From the NCBI RefSeq assembly GCF_024435355.1, contig NZ_JAMJWG010000003.1:620001-684000 (forward strand): 64,000 nt of DNA, written 5' to 3'. Each line of letters starts with the position of its first letter. Position 1 is the stretch's first letter. Under the pieces are notes generated by a model, which was not told the origin of the DNA, did not search any database, and saw nothing but the letters and a program-made list of their open reading frames with translations. Positions 8,123 through 16,841 of the stretch are shown here, one piece after another. A program made the position numbers and the translations under genes. This DNA comes from Streptomyces odontomachi (GTDB lineage Bacteria; Actinomycetota; Actinomycetes; Streptomycetales; Streptomycetaceae).

Positions 8123-9706
8123 ATGGCACAGACGCAGCGCGCTCAGGGCCCGTCCGACCCCGAGGCGACTGGCGGTGGAATGTCAGAGACGCCGGAGATG
8201 TGGGGGAACGGCGGGCTGGTCGGAGACGGCCGATATCGCTTGACCCGCAGACTCGGCCGGGGTGGCATGGCCGAGGTGTTCGCCGCCGAGGACGTCCGGC
8301 TCGGCCGCACCGTCGCCGTCAAGCTGCTCCGCTCCGACCTCGCCGAGGACCCGGTCTCCAAGGCCCGCTTCACGCGCGAGGCGCAGTCGGTCGCCGGGCT
8401 CAACCACCACGCGGTGGTGGCGGTCTACGACTCCGGTGAGGACGTCGTCGCCGGGAGCACCGTCCCGTACATCGTCATGGAGCTGGTCGAGGGCAGCACC
8501 ATCCGTGACCTGCTGCTGAACGCGGAGGCGCCGGGCCCCGAGCAGGCGCTGATCATCGTGTCCGGGGTGCTGGAGGCGCTGGCGTACTCGCACCAGCACG
8601 GCATCGTGCACCGCGACATCAAGCCCGCCAACGTGATCATCACCAACAGCGGTGCCGTCAAGGTGATGGACTTCGGCATCGCGCGCGCCCTGCACGGCGC
8701 GCAGCAGACCATGACCCAGACCGGCATGGTCATGGGCACCCCGCAGTACCTCTCCCCCGAGCAGGCGCTCGGCAAGACCGTCGACCACCGCTCCGACCTC
8801 TACGCGACCGGCTGCCTGCTCTACGAACTGCTCGCGCTGCGTCCGCCGTTCACCGGCGAGACCCCGCTGTCCGTGGTCTACCAGCATGTCCAGGACCCGC
8901 CGGTGCCGCCGTCGCGGCGGGAGGTGGGGGTGCCGCCGGAGCTGGACGGGCTTGTCATGCGCTCGCTGGCCAAGGAGCCGGACGACCGCTTCCAGACCGC
9001 CGAGGAGATGCGCGGCCTGGTGCAGTACGCGCTCCAGATGCTCCACGAGCACGGCGGCCACACCGGCACCTGGAGCACCGGCCCCGTGGAGATGCACGAG
9101 GGCGGCAACACCCCGGCCATGGGCCTCGGCCCGACGGCCCGGCAGCACCCCTCGTCCGGTACCGCGCCGCAGCCCGTGCTGCCCCGTCCGGCACGTGACG
9201 ACGGCGGTTTCGACGGCTACGACAGCCGCGGCTACGACGGCGGTCACCGCGCCGGCGGTGGCGGGCGCCGCGGGAAGGCCTGGCTGTGGGCGGTGCTCGC
9301 GGTGATCGTCATCGCGGCCGGCGTCGCTCTGGCGTTGCAGAACATGGGCGGCGGCGGCTCGCCCGACACCGATCACTCGCCGACCGCCACCCACACCGAC
9401 GACCAGCACCAGGGCCAGCAGCCCGGCGACCAGGACACCGGCACCGCCACCCAGCCGGGTGACAGCGGAGGCGGCGACACCGACTACACCCCGTCGACGT
9501 CTCCGACCAACAGCGACACGTCGGATCCGACGCCGTCGCAGACCACGCCGTCGGACGACCCCACCCATAGCGACCGCCCCACCAAGAGCCAGAAGCCCCC
9601 GACGAAGTCGCCGCCGCCGTCGACGCCGCCGGCGACGGAGACCGGGGACCCGACGAGTGGCGGCGGCGACACCGCGGGCACCGGCGAAGCCGGGGGCGCG
9701 GGCTGA
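8123..9706 (+). CDS. Transmembrane Ser/Thr protein kinase without recognised sensor domain
   Basis: This 527-residue kinase has its kinase domain at about residues 38-300: LGRGGMAEVF, VAVKLL, HRDIKPANVI, DFG and SPEQALG. One predicted membrane helix near residues 388-408 (AWLWAVLAVIVIAAGVALAL) is followed by about 115 residues of Thr/Asp/Pro/Ser-rich sequence outside the membrane, with no PASTA domain. The tail could be a wall-spanning stalk or an O-mannosylated segment. The ATG at 8123 has GGCGAGGA upstream; a second in-frame ATG at 8180 is possible. Kinase-domain similarity to the divergent neighbour is high, suggesting an old duplication. Autophosphorylation is expected from intact motifs; the substrate is unknown. 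Confidence 0.9.
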   Translation: MAQTQRAQGPSDPEATGGGMSETPEMWGNGGLVGDGRYRLTRRLGRGGMAEVFAAEDVRLGRTVAVKLLRSDLAEDPVSKARFTREAQSVAGLNHHAVVAVYDSGEDVVAGSTVPYIVMELVEGSTIRDLLLNAEAPGPEQALIIVSGVLEALAYSHQHGIVHRDIKPANVIITNSGAVKVMDFGIARALHGAQQTMTQTGMVMGTPQYLSPEQALGKTVDHRSDLYATGCLLYELLALRPPFTGETPLSVVYQHVQDPPVPPSRREVGVPPELDGLVMRSLAKEPDDRFQTAEEMRGLVQYALQMLHEHGGHTGTWSTGPVEMHEGGNTPAMGLGPTARQHPSSGTAPQPVLPRPARDDGGFDGYDSRGYDGGHRAGGGGRRGKAWLWAVLAVIVIAAGVALALQNMGGGGSPDTDHSPTATHTDDQHQGQQPGDQDTGTATQPGDSGGGDTDYTPSTSPTNSDTSDPTPSQTTPSDDPTHSDRPTKSQKPPTKSPPPSTPPATETGDPTSGGGDTAGTGEAGGAG

Positions 9707-9720
9707 GCCCTCGCCCGTCC

Positions 9721-10054
9721 AGGGCGCGGGGCCGTGACGGTTTGCGGCTCCGCCGCGGGGCGCGCCCGTAGGGGCGTGGGGAACTGCGCGATCGGCCACG
9801 ATGCGACCCTGCGGGTCGTCACGGGCCCGGTGGGGCTGTTTCGGTCGTCTCCGGACCACCGGCCGGTGGCTTGTTGCTCGCGCAGTTCCCCGCGCCCCTC
9901 TGTAGCGCCTTCGGCGCCATCAGTCGCAAGGGGGCTCTTTGTGTTGTGTTCGGACCACCTGGCGGGTGGTGGGTTGCTCGCGCAGTTCCCCGCGCCCCTT
10001 AGGTGGGCACTTCGTGCCCACACCGGGGCCCCAGGGGCGCGGGGAACTGCGCGA
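9721..10054. repeat. Cluster of GCGCAGTTCCCCGCGCCCC-family palindromic repeats (4 copies) plus a related element
   Basis: Copies lie at 9771-9791 (one mismatch), 9878-9898, 9978-9998 and 10034-10054. The last two face each other and enclose the palindrome TGGGCAC-TTC-GTGCCCA (10004-10020), so 9978-10054 can form one long hairpin. A second element type (GGGGCCGTGACGG...GCGGCTCCGCCGCG) sits at about 9727-9760. The same set recurs at 14.4-14.8 kb and 53.8-53.96 kb. Confidence 0.9.
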
Positions 10055-10311
10055 CCAGCCCCGACGGGACCGTCGGGTCGTCACCGGCCGAAGGGGGCCG
10101 CGTCGGGCGCGTGGGCCGATCGGGCCAGGCGGGGGCGGCGGGGCGGGAGACCCGTTGTCTTCCACTGGTCCGGTTGCCGGGATAACGTGCCGGTGTTCCG
10201 GCGCCCTGCGAGGCTTCGGGCGAGAGGCGTTCGCCGTCGTGACCAGCGACGGCTGGGCGAATCTCGCTCTTTACTAGGAAATCAAAGCAAAATCGCAGGT
10301 CAGCAGGGTTT

Positions 10312-10333
10312 CCCAGATATACGCACATCTGGG
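10312..10333. promoter_or_regulatory. Inverted repeat upstream of the dehydrogenase operon, candidate operator
   Basis: CCCAGAT (10312-10318) and ATCTGGG (10327-10333) form a perfect 7-bp inverted repeat with an 8-bp AT-rich spacer, about 180 bp before the E1alpha start. The size fits a dimeric regulator such as an Lrp/BkdR-type protein, but the regulator is not encoded here. Confidence 0.45.
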
Positions 10334-10514
10334 TAACGTGCCTTGTGCAGGGCACTCGCCGGAGCATCCCTCACGCCTGCTTCCCGGCCGAGTCGCACCC
10401 ACCCCCGTGCGGGGACCGGGAGCGGGCGCACCGTATCTCTCCTGCTCACCCGAGCCGGAGAGGTGTTCCCAGTTCCCGGTGATCCCGGGGGCCGGACCGA
10501 CGGAGGAGCAACAC

Positions 10515-11738
10515 GTGACCGTGGAGAGCACTGCCGCGCGCAGGCCACGCAAGAGCACTGGCGCGAAGAAACCGCCAGGTGCCACGTCTGACCCGGACCT
10601 CGTTCAGCTACTGACTCCCGAGGGCAAGCGGGTCACCCCCAAGAGCACCCGTGGCTCGCGCACCCGCACGGCGGGCAGTGCACCGGATGTGCCCCCACTG
10701 GCCGAGTTCGCCGGCCTCGTCGCGGACGTCACCGCCGAGCAGCTGCGCGGTCTGTACCGGGACATGGTGCTCACCCGCCGCTTCGACACCGAGGCCACCG
10801 CCCTGCAACGCCAGGGCGAACTGGGCCTGTGGGCGTCCCTGCTGGGCCAGGAGGCGGCGCAGATCGGCTCCGGCCGTGCCACCCGCGAGGACGACTACGT
10901 CTTCCCGACCTACCGCGAGCACGGCGTCGCCTGGTGCCGCGGGGTCGACCCGACCAACCTGCTGGGCATGTTCCGCGGCGTGAACAACGGCGGCTGGGAC
11001 CCCAACTCCAACAACTTCCACCTGTACACGATCGTCATCGGCTCCCAGGCCCTGCACGCCACCGGTTACGCGATGGGGATCACCAAGGACGGCGCCGACT
11101 CGGCGGTGATCGCCTACTTCGGCGACGGTGCCTCCAGCCAGGGCGACGTCGCCGAGGCCTTCACGTTCGCCGCGGTCTACAACGCCCCGGTGGTGTTCTT
11201 CTGCCAGAACAACCAGTGGGCGATCTCCGAGCCCACCGAGCGGCAGACCCGGGTGCCGCTGTACCAGCGTGCACGGGGCTTCGGGTTCCCCGGCGTACGC
11301 GTGGACGGCAACGACGTGCTGGCGTGCCTCGCGGTGACCAGGTGGGCGCTGGAGCGCGCCCGGCGCGGCGAGGGACCGACGCTCGTGGAGGCGTACACGT
11401 ACCGCATGGGTGCGCACACCACCTCCGACGACCCCACGCGCTACCGCCCCGCCGAGGAGGAGGAGGCCTGGGAGGCCAAGGACCCGATCGCGCGACTGCG
11501 CGCCCATCTGGAGTCCGAGCACGACGTGGACGAGGGGTTCTTCACGGACCTCGATGCGGAGAGTGAAGTGTTGGGCAGGAGAGTGCGTGAGGTGGTGCGG
11601 GCGATGCCTGATCCCGAACCACTGGCCATGTTCGAGCACGCATACGCGGACGGGCATGCGCTGGTCGACGAGGAGCGCGCCCAGTTCGCGGCCTACCAGG
11701 CATCGTTCGCCGACGCCGAAGCCGAGGGGGACCGGTGA
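10515..11738 (+). CDS. bkdA: Branched-chain 2-oxoacid dehydrogenase E1 component, alpha subunit
   Basis: E1alpha binds thiamine diphosphate and, with E1beta, decarboxylates branched-chain 2-oxo acids and transfers the acyl group to lipoyl-E2. This yields the isobutyryl-, 2-methylbutyryl- and isovaleryl-CoA used as branched fatty-acid and polyketide starters. The protein shows the ThDP signature GDGASSQGDVAEAF with a downstream CQNNQWAIS, and the phosphorylation-loop-like YRMGAHTTSDDPTRY. GTG at 10515 has GGAGGA eight bases upstream and gives 407 residues, including about 60 residues of basic, Ser/Thr/Lys-rich N-terminal extension. The gene overlaps bkdB by GTGA. A pyruvate dehydrogenase E1alpha is the alternative; the genomic setting favours the branched-chain complex. 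Confidence 0.88.
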   Translation: MTVESTAARRPRKSTGAKKPPGATSDPDLVQLLTPEGKRVTPKSTRGSRTRTAGSAPDVPPLAEFAGLVADVTAEQLRGLYRDMVLTRRFDTEATALQRQGELGLWASLLGQEAAQIGSGRATREDDYVFPTYREHGVAWCRGVDPTNLLGMFRGVNNGGWDPNSNNFHLYTIVIGSQALHATGYAMGITKDGADSAVIAYFGDGASSQGDVAEAFTFAAVYNAPVVFFCQNNQWAISEPTERQTRVPLYQRARGFGFPGVRVDGNDVLACLAVTRWALERARRGEGPTLVEAYTYRMGAHTTSDDPTRYRPAEEEEAWEAKDPIARLRAHLESEHDVDEGFFTDLDAESEVLGRRVREVVRAMPDPEPLAMFEHAYADGHALVDEERAQFAAYQASFADAEAEGDR

Positions 11739-12730
11739 CCACGTCCGTATCGAAGCCGCAGACCCTGCCGCTGGCCCGGGCGATCAACGAGTCGCTGCGC
11801 ACCGCGCTGGAGGCCGACCCGAAGGTCATCGTCATGGGCGAGGACGTCGGCAAGCTCGGCGGCGTCTTCCGCGTCACCGACGGCCTCCAGAAGGACTTCG
11901 GCGAGGACCGGGTGATCGACACCCCGCTGGCCGAGTCCGGCATCGTCGGCACCGCGATCGGTCTCGCGCTGCGGGGCTACCGTCCGGTGGTGGAGATCCA
12001 GTTCGACGGCTTCGTCTTCCCCGCCTACGACCAGATCGTCACCCAGCTCGCGAAGATGCACGCACGGGCCCTCGGCAAGGTCAAGCTGCCCGTCGTCATC
12101 CGGATCCCCTACGGCGGCGGCATCGGCGCGGTCGAGCACCACTCCGAGTCTCCCGAGGCGCTGTTCGCGCACGTCGCCGGCCTGAAGGTGGTCTCCCCCA
12201 GTAACGCGGCCGACGCGTACTGGATGATGCAGCAGGCCATCCAGAGCAACGACCCGGTGATCTTCTTCGAGCCCAAGCGACGGTATTGGGACAAGTCCGA
12301 GGTGGACCGGGAGGCGATCCCGGCGCCGCTGCACGCCGCCCGGGTGGCCCGCGAGGGCGGTCACGCCACGCTCGCCGCTTACGGGCCGATGGTGAAGGTC
12401 TGCCTGGAGGCCGCGGCCGCCGCCGAGGAGGAAGGCACCTCTCTTGAGGTGGTCGACCTGCGTTCCATGTCGCCGATCGACTTCGACACCGTGCAGCGTT
12501 CCGTGGAGAAGACCGGCCGGCTCATCGTGGTGCACGAGGCCCCGGTGTTCCTGGGCACCGGCGCGGAGCTCGCGGCGCGTATCACGGAGCGCTGCTTCTA
12601 CCACCTGGAGGCGCCCGTGCTGCGGGTTGGCGGCTATCACGCCCCGTATCCGCCGGCGCGTCTCGAGGAGGAGTACCTTCCGGGCCTGGACCGGGTGCTC
12701 GACGCCGTCGACCGGTCGCTGGCCTACTGA
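11735..12730 (+). CDS. bkdB: Branched-chain 2-oxoacid dehydrogenase E1 component, beta subunit
   Basis: The 331-residue protein is a canonical E1beta transketolase-like subunit: TLPLARAINESLR, MGEDVGKLGGVFRVTDGL, TPLAESGIVGTAIGLALRG, EIQFDGFVFPAYDQI, and a C-terminal domain with VVDLRSMSPIDFDTV and VVHEAP. It completes the ThDP site of the alpha2beta2 heterotetramer. The GTG start at 11735 overlaps the bkdA stop by four bases, so the two subunits are translationally coupled at equal stoichiometry. Twelve bases separate its stop from the bkdC start. Confidence 0.92.
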   Translation: MTTSVSKPQTLPLARAINESLRTALEADPKVIVMGEDVGKLGGVFRVTDGLQKDFGEDRVIDTPLAESGIVGTAIGLALRGYRPVVEIQFDGFVFPAYDQIVTQLAKMHARALGKVKLPVVIRIPYGGGIGAVEHHSESPEALFAHVAGLKVVSPSNAADAYWMMQQAIQSNDPVIFFEPKRRYWDKSEVDREAIPAPLHAARVAREGGHATLAAYGPMVKVCLEAAAAAEEEGTSLEVVDLRSMSPIDFDTVQRSVEKTGRLIVVHEAPVFLGTGAELAARITERCFYHLEAPVLRVGGYHAPYPPARLEEEYLPGLDRVLDAVDRSLAY

Positions 12731-12742
12731 GGGGGCGTGAGG

Positions 12743-14260
12743 ATGAGCAAGGCGACCAGCGCGAGCGGATCCGTGCGCGAATTCAAGATGCCCGACGTGG
12801 GCGAGGGGCTCACCGAGGCCGAGATCCTGAAGTGGTACGTACAGCCGGGTGAGGCGGTCACGGACGGCCAGGTGGTCTGCGAGGTCGAAACCGCCAAGGC
12901 CGCCGTCGAGCTGCCGATCCCGTTCGACGGCGTGGTGCGTGACCTGCACTTCCCCGAGGGCACCACGGTCGACGTCGGTCAGGCGATCATCGCCGTCGAG
13001 GTGGCCGGGGGCGCGGCGGGCGGGCCGTCCGACGCCGCGGACGAAGCGGCCGGTGCGGGCGAAGGGGCGGGGGCCGCCGATGCCGAGCCGGAGGGCCGCC
13101 AGCCGGTCCTGGTCGGCTACGGCGTCTCGCAGTCCACCACCAGACGCCGCCCGCGCAAGGCCCCGGCCGCCACCGCTGCCGCGACACCCGCGGCCGACGC
13201 CGTCCAGGCCGAACTGAACGGTCACGTGGACACCGCACCCCCGGCGGCACCGTCCGCCGTGCCGGCGGCCCCTGCCGAGGCGCCGCCGGCTCCCGCGAGC
13301 GTCCCGGGCGAACGGCCACTCGCGAAGCCGCCGGTGCGCAAGCTGGCCAAGGACCTGGGCGTCGACCTGACGTCCGTCGTGCCGTCCGGACCCGACGGGA
13401 TCATCACCCGCGAGGACGTGCACGCCGCGGCCACGCAGGCGCCCGCGGCGGCGCCGGCCGGCCGACCCGGCGCCGAGCGGGTCGCACGGGCCGAGCAGCA
13501 GGTGACGGGCGAGCCGTCCGTCCCGGCGGCTGCGTTGGCCGACGCGGCCGGCCGGGAGACCCGGATTCCCGTCCGGGGGGTGCGGAAGGCGACCGCGCAG
13601 GCGATGGTCGGCTCCGCGTTCACCGCGCCGCATGTCACCGAGTGGGTCACGGTGGACGTGACCCGCACCGTCAAGCTCGTCGACGAGCTGAAGCGGGACG
13701 CCGACAAGTACGGCCTGACCGGTCTGCGGATCAATCCGCTGCTGCTGATCGCCAAGGCCCTGCTCGTCGCGATCAAGCGGAACCCGGAGGTCAACGCCTC
13801 CTGGGACGAGGCCAACCAGGAGATCGTCCAGAAGCACTACGTGAACCTGGGCATCGCCGCGGCCACGCCACGCGGCCTCATCGTGCCGAACATCAAGGAC
13901 GCGCACGCCAAGACCCTGCCGGAGCTGGCCGAGGCCCTCGCGGACCTCGTCGGCACGGCACGCGAGGGCCGCACGTCCCCCGGTGCCATGCAGGGCGGCA
14001 CGGTGACGATCACCAATGTCGGCGTCTTCGGCATCGACAGCGGCACGCCGATCCTCAACCCCGGCGAGTCGGCGATCCTGGCGGTCGGCGCGATCAAGGC
14101 GCAGCCGTGGGTCCACAAGGGCAAGGTCAAGCCACGCCAGGTCACCACGCTGGCCCTGTCCTTCGACCATCGCCTGGTCGACGGCGAACTGGGGTCGAAG
14201 GTGTTGGCGGATGTGGCGGCGGTTCTGGAGGAACCCAAGCGGTTGATCACTTGGGGGTAG
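12743..14260 (+). CDS. bkdC: Dihydrolipoamide acyltransferase E2 component
   Basis: E2 forms the core of the dehydrogenase complex and transfers the acyl group from lipoyl-lysine to CoA. The 505-residue protein contains one lipoyl domain (about residues 10-85) with the lipoylation lysine in VETAKAAVE, a long Ala/Pro linker, a peripheral-subunit-binding domain (VRKLAKDLGVDLTSVVPSG), a second linker and the catalytic domain ending with the active-site motif SFDHRLVDGE. I chose ATG 12743 because GAGGGGG at 12729-12735 is correctly spaced from it; the GTG at 12737 sits too close to that site. No E3 (lipoamide dehydrogenase) gene follows, so E3 must be supplied from elsewhere. Confidence 0.9.
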   Translation: MSKATSASGSVREFKMPDVGEGLTEAEILKWYVQPGEAVTDGQVVCEVETAKAAVELPIPFDGVVRDLHFPEGTTVDVGQAIIAVEVAGGAAGGPSDAADEAAGAGEGAGAADAEPEGRQPVLVGYGVSQSTTRRRPRKAPAATAAATPAADAVQAELNGHVDTAPPAAPSAVPAAPAEAPPAPASVPGERPLAKPPVRKLAKDLGVDLTSVVPSGPDGIITREDVHAAATQAPAAAPAGRPGAERVARAEQQVTGEPSVPAAALADAAGRETRIPVRGVRKATAQAMVGSAFTAPHVTEWVTVDVTRTVKLVDELKRDADKYGLTGLRINPLLLIAKALLVAIKRNPEVNASWDEANQEIVQKHYVNLGIAAATPRGLIVPNIKDAHAKTLPELAEALADLVGTAREGRTSPGAMQGGTVTITNVGVFGIDSGTPILNPGESAILAVGAIKAQPWVHKGKVKPRQVTTLALSFDHRLVDGELGSKVLADVAAVLEEPKRLITWG

Positions 14261-14297
14261 CCCCCAAACTCCCTCCCCCCTGTCCCCCCTAGGGGGG
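14252..14297 (+). terminator. GC hairpins at the end of the bkd operon, possible terminator
   Basis: TGGGGG-TAG-CCCCCA spans the bkdC stop codon, and the perfect palindrome CCCCCCTAGGGGGG lies at 14284-14297. There is no U-run, as is common in Streptomyces. Function as a terminator is inferred. Confidence 0.4.
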
Positions 14298-14396
14298 CTC
14301 CTCGGTCTCGGCGGGACCCCTGCGGGTCGGGTCCTTGCCGGCCGGCCGGGCGGGGCCGTTTGCGTCGTGTCCCGGCCGTCGGCGGGTGGGGGGTTT

Positions 14397-14790
14397 TGCG
14401 CAGTTCCCCGCGCCCCTGGGGGTGGGGTGGTTTGTGTTGTGTCTTGGCCGTTGGCGGGTGGGGGGTTTTGCGCAGTTCCCCGCGCCCCTAGAGGGGTGGG
14501 CGCGTTGCGTCCCCCTTGGGGGCTTGTGTTGGGCACGTAGTGCCCACCTATCAGGGGCGCGGGGAACTGCGCGACCGGGCACGACGAGGCCGTCGGGTCG
14601 TCACTGTCCCGAGGGGGCTGTTTCTGTCGTGTTCGGGCCGCCGGCCGGTGGGTGGTTGCTCGCGCAGTTCCCCGCGCCCCTAGGGTGTGGGCGCGTTGCG
14701 CCCCCCTGGGCCCCGTGTCGGGCACGTAGTGCCCACGTATAAGGGGCGCGGGGCTGTGACACTCTGCGGCTTCGCCGCGCGGGCGCGACC
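14397..14790. repeat. Second cluster of palindromic intergenic repeats (5 units)
   Basis: GCGCAGTTCCCCGCGCCCC copies lie at 14397-14416, 14469-14488 and 14660-14680, with inverted copies at 14554-14574 and, as the CTGTGAC-type variant, 14743-14760. GGGCACGTAGTGCCC palindromes at 14530-14546 and 14720-14734 sit between facing copies, repeating the architecture at 9978-10054. The interval 14261-14860 (600 bp) contains nothing else I can support. Confidence 0.9.
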
Positions 14791-14860
14791 GCCCACGACG
14801 AGGGCGAGAGGTCGTCACCGGCCGGCGGGGGCTACGGCGTGGTGGCCGTTGACCGGAAGG

Positions 14861-16297
14861 TCACGGGAGACGCTGCGCCCCGTCAGGGGGCACGTTGTGG
14901 TTGAAGCGGAACACGTTGTTCGGGTCGTACGCCGACTTCACCGTGGCGAGCCGGCGATAGTGATCGGCGCCGTAGCCCGCGAGGCGCCGCCCCGCACCTT
15001 CGTCGCCGATGAAGTTGAGATACACCGCACCGGTGGACCACGGCTCCAGGTCGGCCCGGGTCCGGCGGGCCCACCGTATGCCCCGCTCGTCGTCGTGCGG
15101 ATCGCTCCACATGCCGAAGGGGTGCACCACCCACGGCGCCTGCCGCCACGGCAGCGGGAAGTCGCCCCCGGTCCGCGCGGCGACGCCGCCCTGCGGGAAC
15201 AGCACGTGCTGCGACGGTGACGGTACGACCATGTCGTCGGCGCGGGCGCAGAACCGGTCCACGGCCTCGTCCGGGAAGGACGCAAGGTACTCGGCCGACC
15301 AGTAGTTGCGGTAGCCGGGCGGGTCGTCGAACATGCACTGGACCTCGGCGTAGGGCAGTTGGCTGATCATCCCGCCCTGATGGCCGAGTTCGAGCATCGG
15401 CGCGGTCGCCGCGCGCCCCGCCGCCTCCTCACCCGCGTAGGTGACCAGCATCAGGCAGGCGAGCCGGTTGGCCAGGTGTTCCGGTACGAACTCCTCCGGC
15501 GGCGCGGTGAGGAACAGGATCCCGCCGCCGATCTCGTCCGGCGCGTCCTGGAGGAAGTCGCGGTAGGCGCGCAGCACCCGTGGGCCCTCCGCGGCGTCCC
15601 ACAACATCAGCGCCGCGGTGAGCGACGGCAGCCGGTGGAGCCGGAAGGCGAACGACGTCGCCACGCCGAAGTTGCCGCCGCCGCCGTGCAGCGCCCAGAA
15701 CAGTTCGGGGTTCTCGTCCTCGCTCGCCCTGACGAAGCCGCCGTCGGCCGTGACCAGGTCGACCGAGAGCAGGTTGTCGCAGGCCAGCCCGTACTTGCGG
15801 TCCAGCCATCCGGATCCGCCGCCGAGCGTGAACCCGCCGACGCCCGTGGTGGAGACGCGGCCGCCGGTGGTCACCAGGTCGTGCGGCTGGCAGGCCCGGT
15901 CGAGGTCGCTCATGGTGGCGCCGCCGCCGACGGTGGCGACGCGGGCCTCGGGGTCGACGACGACCCGGTTCATCCGGCGCAGGTCGATGACGAGGCCCTC
16001 GTCGACCACGGCCTGCCCGGCGACGCTGTGACCGCCCCCGCGTACCGCGATGTCCAGGCCGTGCTCGCGCCCGTAGCGGATGGCTGCGGCGACGTCCCGT
16101 GGGGTCTCGCACTGGGCGATGACGGCCGGACGCCGGTCGATCATCGCGTTGAAGATCGTGCGTGCCTCGTCGTAGGGCGGGTCGTAGGGGGTGAGCAGAG
16201 TGCCCTCGAATCCGTCCCGCAGTACGGTGAGCGCGGCGGTGTCGTCGATGTGTCCTATGCCCATATTGGGCTTTATGCCCGATGTGTGGGTCGACAT
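14861..16297 (-). CDS. FAD-dependent oxidoreductase with BBE domain (berberine-bridge/6-hydroxynicotine oxidase-like)
   Basis: This 478-residue flavoenzyme has a FAD_binding_4 domain (about residues 45-215). It carries the histidine of the covalent-FAD motif RGGGHSVAGQ, then GGRVSTTGVGGFTLGGGSGW, a substrate domain including HGGGGNFGVATSF, and the C-terminal BBE segment FNHNVPPDG. The second FAD-linking cysteine of bicovalent family members is not evident at the usual place (GLACDNL may be a shifted equivalent). Substrates in this family include amines, alkaloids and sugars; none can be assigned. The ATG at 16297 lies 22 bp after the marR stop, so the two are probably one transcript; an internal start at MGIGHID (16264) is possible because neither start has a strong ribosome-binding site. 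Confidence 0.82.
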   Translation of the reverse strand: MSTHTSGIKPNMGIGHIDDTAALTVLRDGFEGTLLTPYDPPYDEARTIFNAMIDRRPAVIAQCETPRDVAAAIRYGREHGLDIAVRGGGHSVAGQAVVDEGLVIDLRRMNRVVVDPEARVATVGGGATMSDLDRACQPHDLVTTGGRVSTTGVGGFTLGGGSGWLDRKYGLACDNLLSVDLVTADGGFVRASEDENPELFWALHGGGGNFGVATSFAFRLHRLPSLTAALMLWDAAEGPRVLRAYRDFLQDAPDEIGGGILFLTAPPEEFVPEHLANRLACLMLVTYAGEEAAGRAATAPMLELGHQGGMISQLPYAEVQCMFDDPPGYRNYWSAEYLASFPDEAVDRFCARADDMVVPSPSQHVLFPQGGVAARTGGDFPLPWRQAPWVVHPFGMWSDPHDDERGIRWARRTRADLEPWSTGAVYLNFIGDEGAGRRLAGYGADHYRRLATVKSAYDPNNVFRFNHNVPPDGAQRLP

Positions 16298-16319
16298 GCA
16301 GGCGTCGTGCCGCTCCGCA

Positions 16320-16730
16320 TCACAGCAGGAGCTCGGCCAGCTCCTCCAGGAGTGCCGTCGCCCGGCGGGCTCGGTCGGGGTCCGGAACGGCGCGGGCGAC
16401 CGCCTCGCCGATGTCGCGGGCCGCGCGGCGGCTGATCGCGTGCAGGGTGCCGTCCGCGACGCGGATGCGCGTGCGGCGCCCGTCGTGCGGGTCGGGCGAG
16501 GCCTGGACGAGGCCCCGCTTCCGTAGCCGGGACACCGATGCCGAGACATGGCTCTGCACGAAGCCCGTCCGTTGCTGGATCTCGCTGATCGAGCTGTCCG
16601 GATGCTTGATGACGTCCTCCAGCGCAGCGGCCTCGCCGGGCGTCAGTGAAAGGTCGCCGCTCTCGCCGGTGACCTGGGAGGACAGTTCGATCAGCCGCTT
16701 CCCGAGCCGGTGCAGTCCGCCGCCGTCCAT
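16320..16730 (-). CDS. MarR-family transcriptional regulator
   Basis: This is a 136-residue winged-helix regulator. The core reads LTPGEAAALEDVIKHPDSSISEIQQRTGFVQSHVSASVSRLRKRGLV, followed by the wing PDPHDGRRTRIRVADG and a dimerising C-terminal helix, all typical of MarR proteins. The ATG at 16730 begins MDGGGLHRLGKRL; longer upstream readings run through tandem repeats and are rejected. It precedes the FAD oxidoreductase gene and probably represses that operon and itself, releasing on a phenolic or related ligand. Two kinds of tandem repeats directly upstream (16755-16905) may contain its operator. Confidence 0.85.
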   Translation of the reverse strand: MDGGGLHRLGKRLIELSSQVTGESGDLSLTPGEAAALEDVIKHPDSSISEIQQRTGFVQSHVSASVSRLRKRGLVQASPDPHDGRRTRIRVADGTLHAISRRAARDIGEAVARAVPDPDRARRATALLEELAELLL

Positions 16731-16754
16731 GCGGTGGATCTTACAAGGTTGCAT

Positions 16755-16810
16755 CGCCGCCGATGTAGCGCCGGCGATGTAGCGCCGGCGATGTAGCGCC
16801 GGCGATGTAG
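16755..16810. repeat. Four tandem copies of the 14-mer CGCCGGCGATGTAG
   Basis: Copies start at 16755 (one mismatch), 16769, 16783 and 16797, only 25 bp upstream of the marR start. Related GGCGATGTA words recur at 16911-16932. The placement across the marR promoter suggests repeated operator half-sites, though it may simply be a microsatellite. Confidence 0.9.
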
Positions 16811-16841
16811 TCGGCGCGGAGGTGTAAGCGACCTGAAGTCT

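Larger units (their letters stand above)
9707..10514. other. 808-bp intergenic region: palindromic repeats then the bkd promoter region
   Basis: No gene is supported. 9721-10054 carries intergenic palindromic repeats. 10260-10335 is AT-richer and contains an inverted repeat (10312-10333) suitable for a promoter/operator of the dehydrogenase operon. 10336-10514 would be the leader. Confidence 0.6.

Noticed and set aside
12737..12742. GTG 12737 as the bkdC start
   Set aside because: The purine-rich site GAGGGGG ends only one base before it; spacing fits ATG 12743.
11693..14818. 1041-codon minus-strand frame opposite bkdB and bkdC
   Set aside because: Antisense to two canonical dehydrogenase genes and extends through intergenic palindromic repeats.
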